Positions 19,694-21,466 of a DNA stretch of 21,466 bases are shown in pieces; position 1 is the first letter of the stretch, and every line of letters begins with the position of its first letter. The notes below the pieces were generated by a model. The model made no database searches. It was not told the origin of the DNA and was given only the letters and a program-made list of their open reading frames with translations. This stretch comes from Desulfovibrio sp. UBA2564 (GTDB taxonomy: Bacteria; Desulfobacterota; Desulfovibrionia; Desulfovibrionales; Desulfovibrionaceae). The position numbers and the translations under genes were made by a program. The stretch spans positions 1 to 21,466 of the forward strand of contig DDLU01000052.1 in assembly GCA_002340305.1 (NCBI GenBank). Direction: 5' to 3'.

Positions 19694-21466
19694 CGTACTT
19701 CTCCACAAGCTTTTGCAGTTCACGTACAAAGCTTTCTGCATTAGTCACGTTAGGCAGAGTGAGATTCAGATTTTCAATTCTCATCCCCCCAGACTTGGGC
19801 GCGTTACGCTTCGTGCTGGTGGAAGTTGTCGAAGCCTGTTTAGTAGTGATCGGTTTCACTTCCGGCGCAGGAGCACCACCGGCAACAGCTAATTCAGGCT
19901 CAACCCCGAACAGAAAATTACCCACGGCAGTGAGGCCGGAACTAATTCCCGCACCGATGTCATCAATAGAGGGCAACATGCCGATTCCGGCATCAATCAA
20001 TTTGGCAGGCGCTGCGAGCGCACCGGCAACGGTATCAATCAATGCCCCGGCACCGGCTCCGACTCCTGTAGCCAGAGTTTCCATCATGCGCTGACCGGAC
20101 AACGTGAGCGTGGATAGCGGACCTGTTTTGGCATCACTGAAAGGAAGCATGTTGCGGATTGCCTGCAAGCCTGATTTCACGATTTCTACCGGGGCGGAAA
20201 TCTTGGACTTTAGGCCGTCGGTAAAAGTAGTCCAGAGTTTGCGGCCGCATTCGGTCAAATCAATGGATGATAGATAATTTACGATCTCATCAAAGTGTTT
20301 GATCAATAGGCCCATGGGCGTGAAGTTCATGAACATAAATTTCACGCCATCTACAACAGCCGACAGACCTGAAAGGATGCTACTGCCCAGCCCAGTGAAA
20401 AAATCACTAATACTGTCAAAATTCCAAGCTATGACAGCTACAACACCAGCGATCAGGCCACCAATAACTGCAACTACAGCAGCAAAGGGACTGACAAATA
20501 TTGCTAAAGCTGAAATGGCTACAGTTGCCAGAAGTCCGAGAAAACCCTTGAAGCCGTCAGACAAGCTATCCCAGAGTAACTGCAAGCCAGTCCGCCAACC
20601 TATGTTATTGAAAGCGTTTACAACCTCGGTCCACATTTCACCAAGAGAGGCGAAACCCTTAACGTCCTGAAGCAACTCATTGACCAGAACAATGACACCC
20701 ACGATAGCCGCGCCAGCAAGCACGAAGGGGTTAGCCAGCAAGGAAAGATTCAGTGCGCCGACAGCTATGGAAGCTCCCCACATGGCAGCAGAAAAAAGAC
20801 CGGCTACGACAACCACTCCGGCAATGGCAGCAGAAACAGCTAGAAGAGCCTTACCCAAGGGATGCCCGGCCAGAAAATTGAAAATATTAACTACTCCGGT
20901 AATCCCGCGCACCAGCGGAGTCAGCACCGGAAGAAATATGGAACCTATGGTGATTTGTAAGCCTTCCCATGCAGAACCAAGAATCGTTACCGCGCCATTC
21001 AGGTTGTCGAGCTGCTTGGCTGCTACTTCAGAGGCAGCGCCGGGAACTTCAAGGGTCGCGGCGTAAGCTTTAACTGTACCTATTCCCTGTTTCATCAAGG
21101 AGGTGACGGAGCTGATGGCCTCATCACCGAAAATCTTTTTCAGCAGCGCCGCGCGGTCTGCCGTACCCATTCCATTCATGGCCGTTTCCAGATCGCCCAA
21201 AATGTCGAAAATCGGTAGCATGTTCCCGGCAGCGTCTTTGGTGGCAATGCCGAAACTGTCCAAAGCTTTTGCAGCCTCGCCTGTGGGGGCTTGCAAACGC
21301 TGAAACATGATTTTGATACCTGTGCCGGCAACGGATGCATCAATACCCACATCACCGAGTTTACCCGCCATGGCCGCAACATCGGCCAAGCTGGCTCCAG
21401 CGGCAGCCGCCACGGAACCAGCATTGGCCATTGTTGAGGAGAGTGAAGCAAGAGTCGTATTGGATG
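19686..21466 (-). CDS. Tape-measure protein, C-terminal part (5' end outside window)
   Basis: The frame is open to the right edge, so the start is missing and at least 592 codons are seen. The visible N-terminal part (ASLADVAAMAGKLGDVGIDAS, then TGIKIMFQRLQAP and FGIATKDAAGNMLPIFDILG) is the conserved core of phage tail tape-measure proteins, which set tail length and help DNA enter the cell. Two hydrophobic regions follow: about GKALLAVSAAIAGVVVVAGL through AAIVGVIVLV, and ATVAISALAIFVSPFAAVVA. The C-terminus is polar. The methionine at 21431 is internal. It is the first of a run of overlapping minus-strand tail genes. Confidence 0.92.
   Translation of the reverse strand, partial: SNTTLASLSSTMANAGSVAAAAGASLADVAAMAGKLGDVGIDASVAGTGIKIMFQRLQAPTGEAAKALDSFGIATKDAAGNMLPIFDILGDLETAMNGMGTADRAALLKKIFGDEAISSVTSLMKQGIGTVKAYAATLEVPGAASEVAAKQLDNLNGAVTILGSAWEGLQITIGSIFLPVLTPLVRGITGVVNIFNFLAGHPLGKALLAVSAAIAGVVVVAGLFSAAMWGASIAVGALNLSLLANPFVLAGAAIVGVIVLVNELLQDVKGFASLGEMWTEVVNAFNNIGWRTGLQLLWDSLSDGFKGFLGLLATVAISALAIFVSPFAAVVAVIGGLIAGVVAVIAWNFDSISDFFTGLGSSILSGLSAVVDGVKFMFMNFTPMGLLIKHFDEIVNYLSSIDLTECGRKLWTTFTDGLKSKISAPVEIVKSGLQAIRNMLPFSDAKTGPLSTLTLSGQRMMETLATGVGAGAGALIDTVAGALAAPAKLIDAGIGMLPSIDDIGAGISSGLTAVGNFLFGVEPELAVAGGAPAPEVKPITTKQASTTSTSTKRNAPKSGGMRIENLNLTLPNVTNAESFVRELQKLVEKYDG

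Larger units (their letters stand above)
11010..21466 (-). mobile_element. Right arm of a Mu-like transposable prophage (partial)
   Basis: The order tape measure, tail protein, hub, spike, gp25-like, baseplate J, tail protein I, fibre, small ORF, com, DNA-modification gene, end repeats follows the right arm of phage Mu, in inverted orientation. The left end, transposase, head and early genes would lie beyond 21466. No invertible G-segment or Gin-type invertase is seen between the fibre and com. The inserted end at 11010 interrupts the ArdC/TraC-like gene. Confidence 0.75.

Overview
The window appears to be part of an integrated, chromosome-borne mobile island of a Gram-negative bacterium, with a second mobile element inserted into it. 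The lipoprotein signal, IncP-type (RP4-like) mobilisation genes and Mu-like tail genes fit Proteobacteria or Desulfobacterota. A Desulfovibrio-like host is my guess and is not proven by the sequence. The left edge (1-20) is the 3' end of a tRNA gene including CCA, followed by a terminator and a short direct repeat, as expected for a tRNA-targeted integration site.

Region 1 (about 100-3000) is cargo. It holds a DarT/DarG toxin-antitoxin pair (ssDNA thymidine ADP-ribosyltransferase and macrodomain antitoxin, a known anti-phage system) and a convergent gene of unknown function with a faint GNAT acetyltransferase signature. Region 2 (3000-7868) is an IncP-type mobilisation module. It has 10-bp tandem repeats, a promoter, an oriT whose nic region can be aligned by eye with that of RP4, traJ, and an overlapping traI. 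TraI is unusual: a MOBP relaxase with a complete superfamily-1 helicase placed between two copies of a motif that normally occurs once. The inferred polarity of nicking makes the darTG side the leading region in transfer. Region 3 (7960-11009) holds a lipoprotein gene and, on the minus strand, a decaying antirestriction-metallopeptidase/TraC-primase gene (5' end lost, in-frame amber, frameshift), followed by two small unknown genes. Two hairpins here have different stems but the same 14-nt loop.

Region 4 (about 11010-21466, minus strand) is the right-hand part of a Mu-like transposable prophage. From right to left the order is tape measure, tail protein, hub, spike, gp25-like wedge, baseplate J, tail protein I, tail fibre, small ORF, com, C5-cytosine DNA methyltransferase, phage end. 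This matches the right arm of Mu, but a C5 methyltransferase stands where mom would be. The methyltransferase start codon lies inside an 8-bp hairpin that overlaps com, which resembles the Com-controlled mom start of Mu. Between the tail genes and com is a compact multi-helix sequence whose wobble pairs indicate a plus-strand structured RNA. The prophage end appears to lie at about 11010, inside the antirestriction/primase gene, where two similar sites sit 22 nt apart, the size of MuA-binding sites.

Strongest candidates for something undescribed: (1) the Com-C5 methyltransferase unit with its start-codon hairpin; (2) the structured RNA beside it; (3) the paired hairpins with a conserved loop and replaced stems; (4) the relaxase-helicase fusion. 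All homology calls are from memory of families; no search was run.
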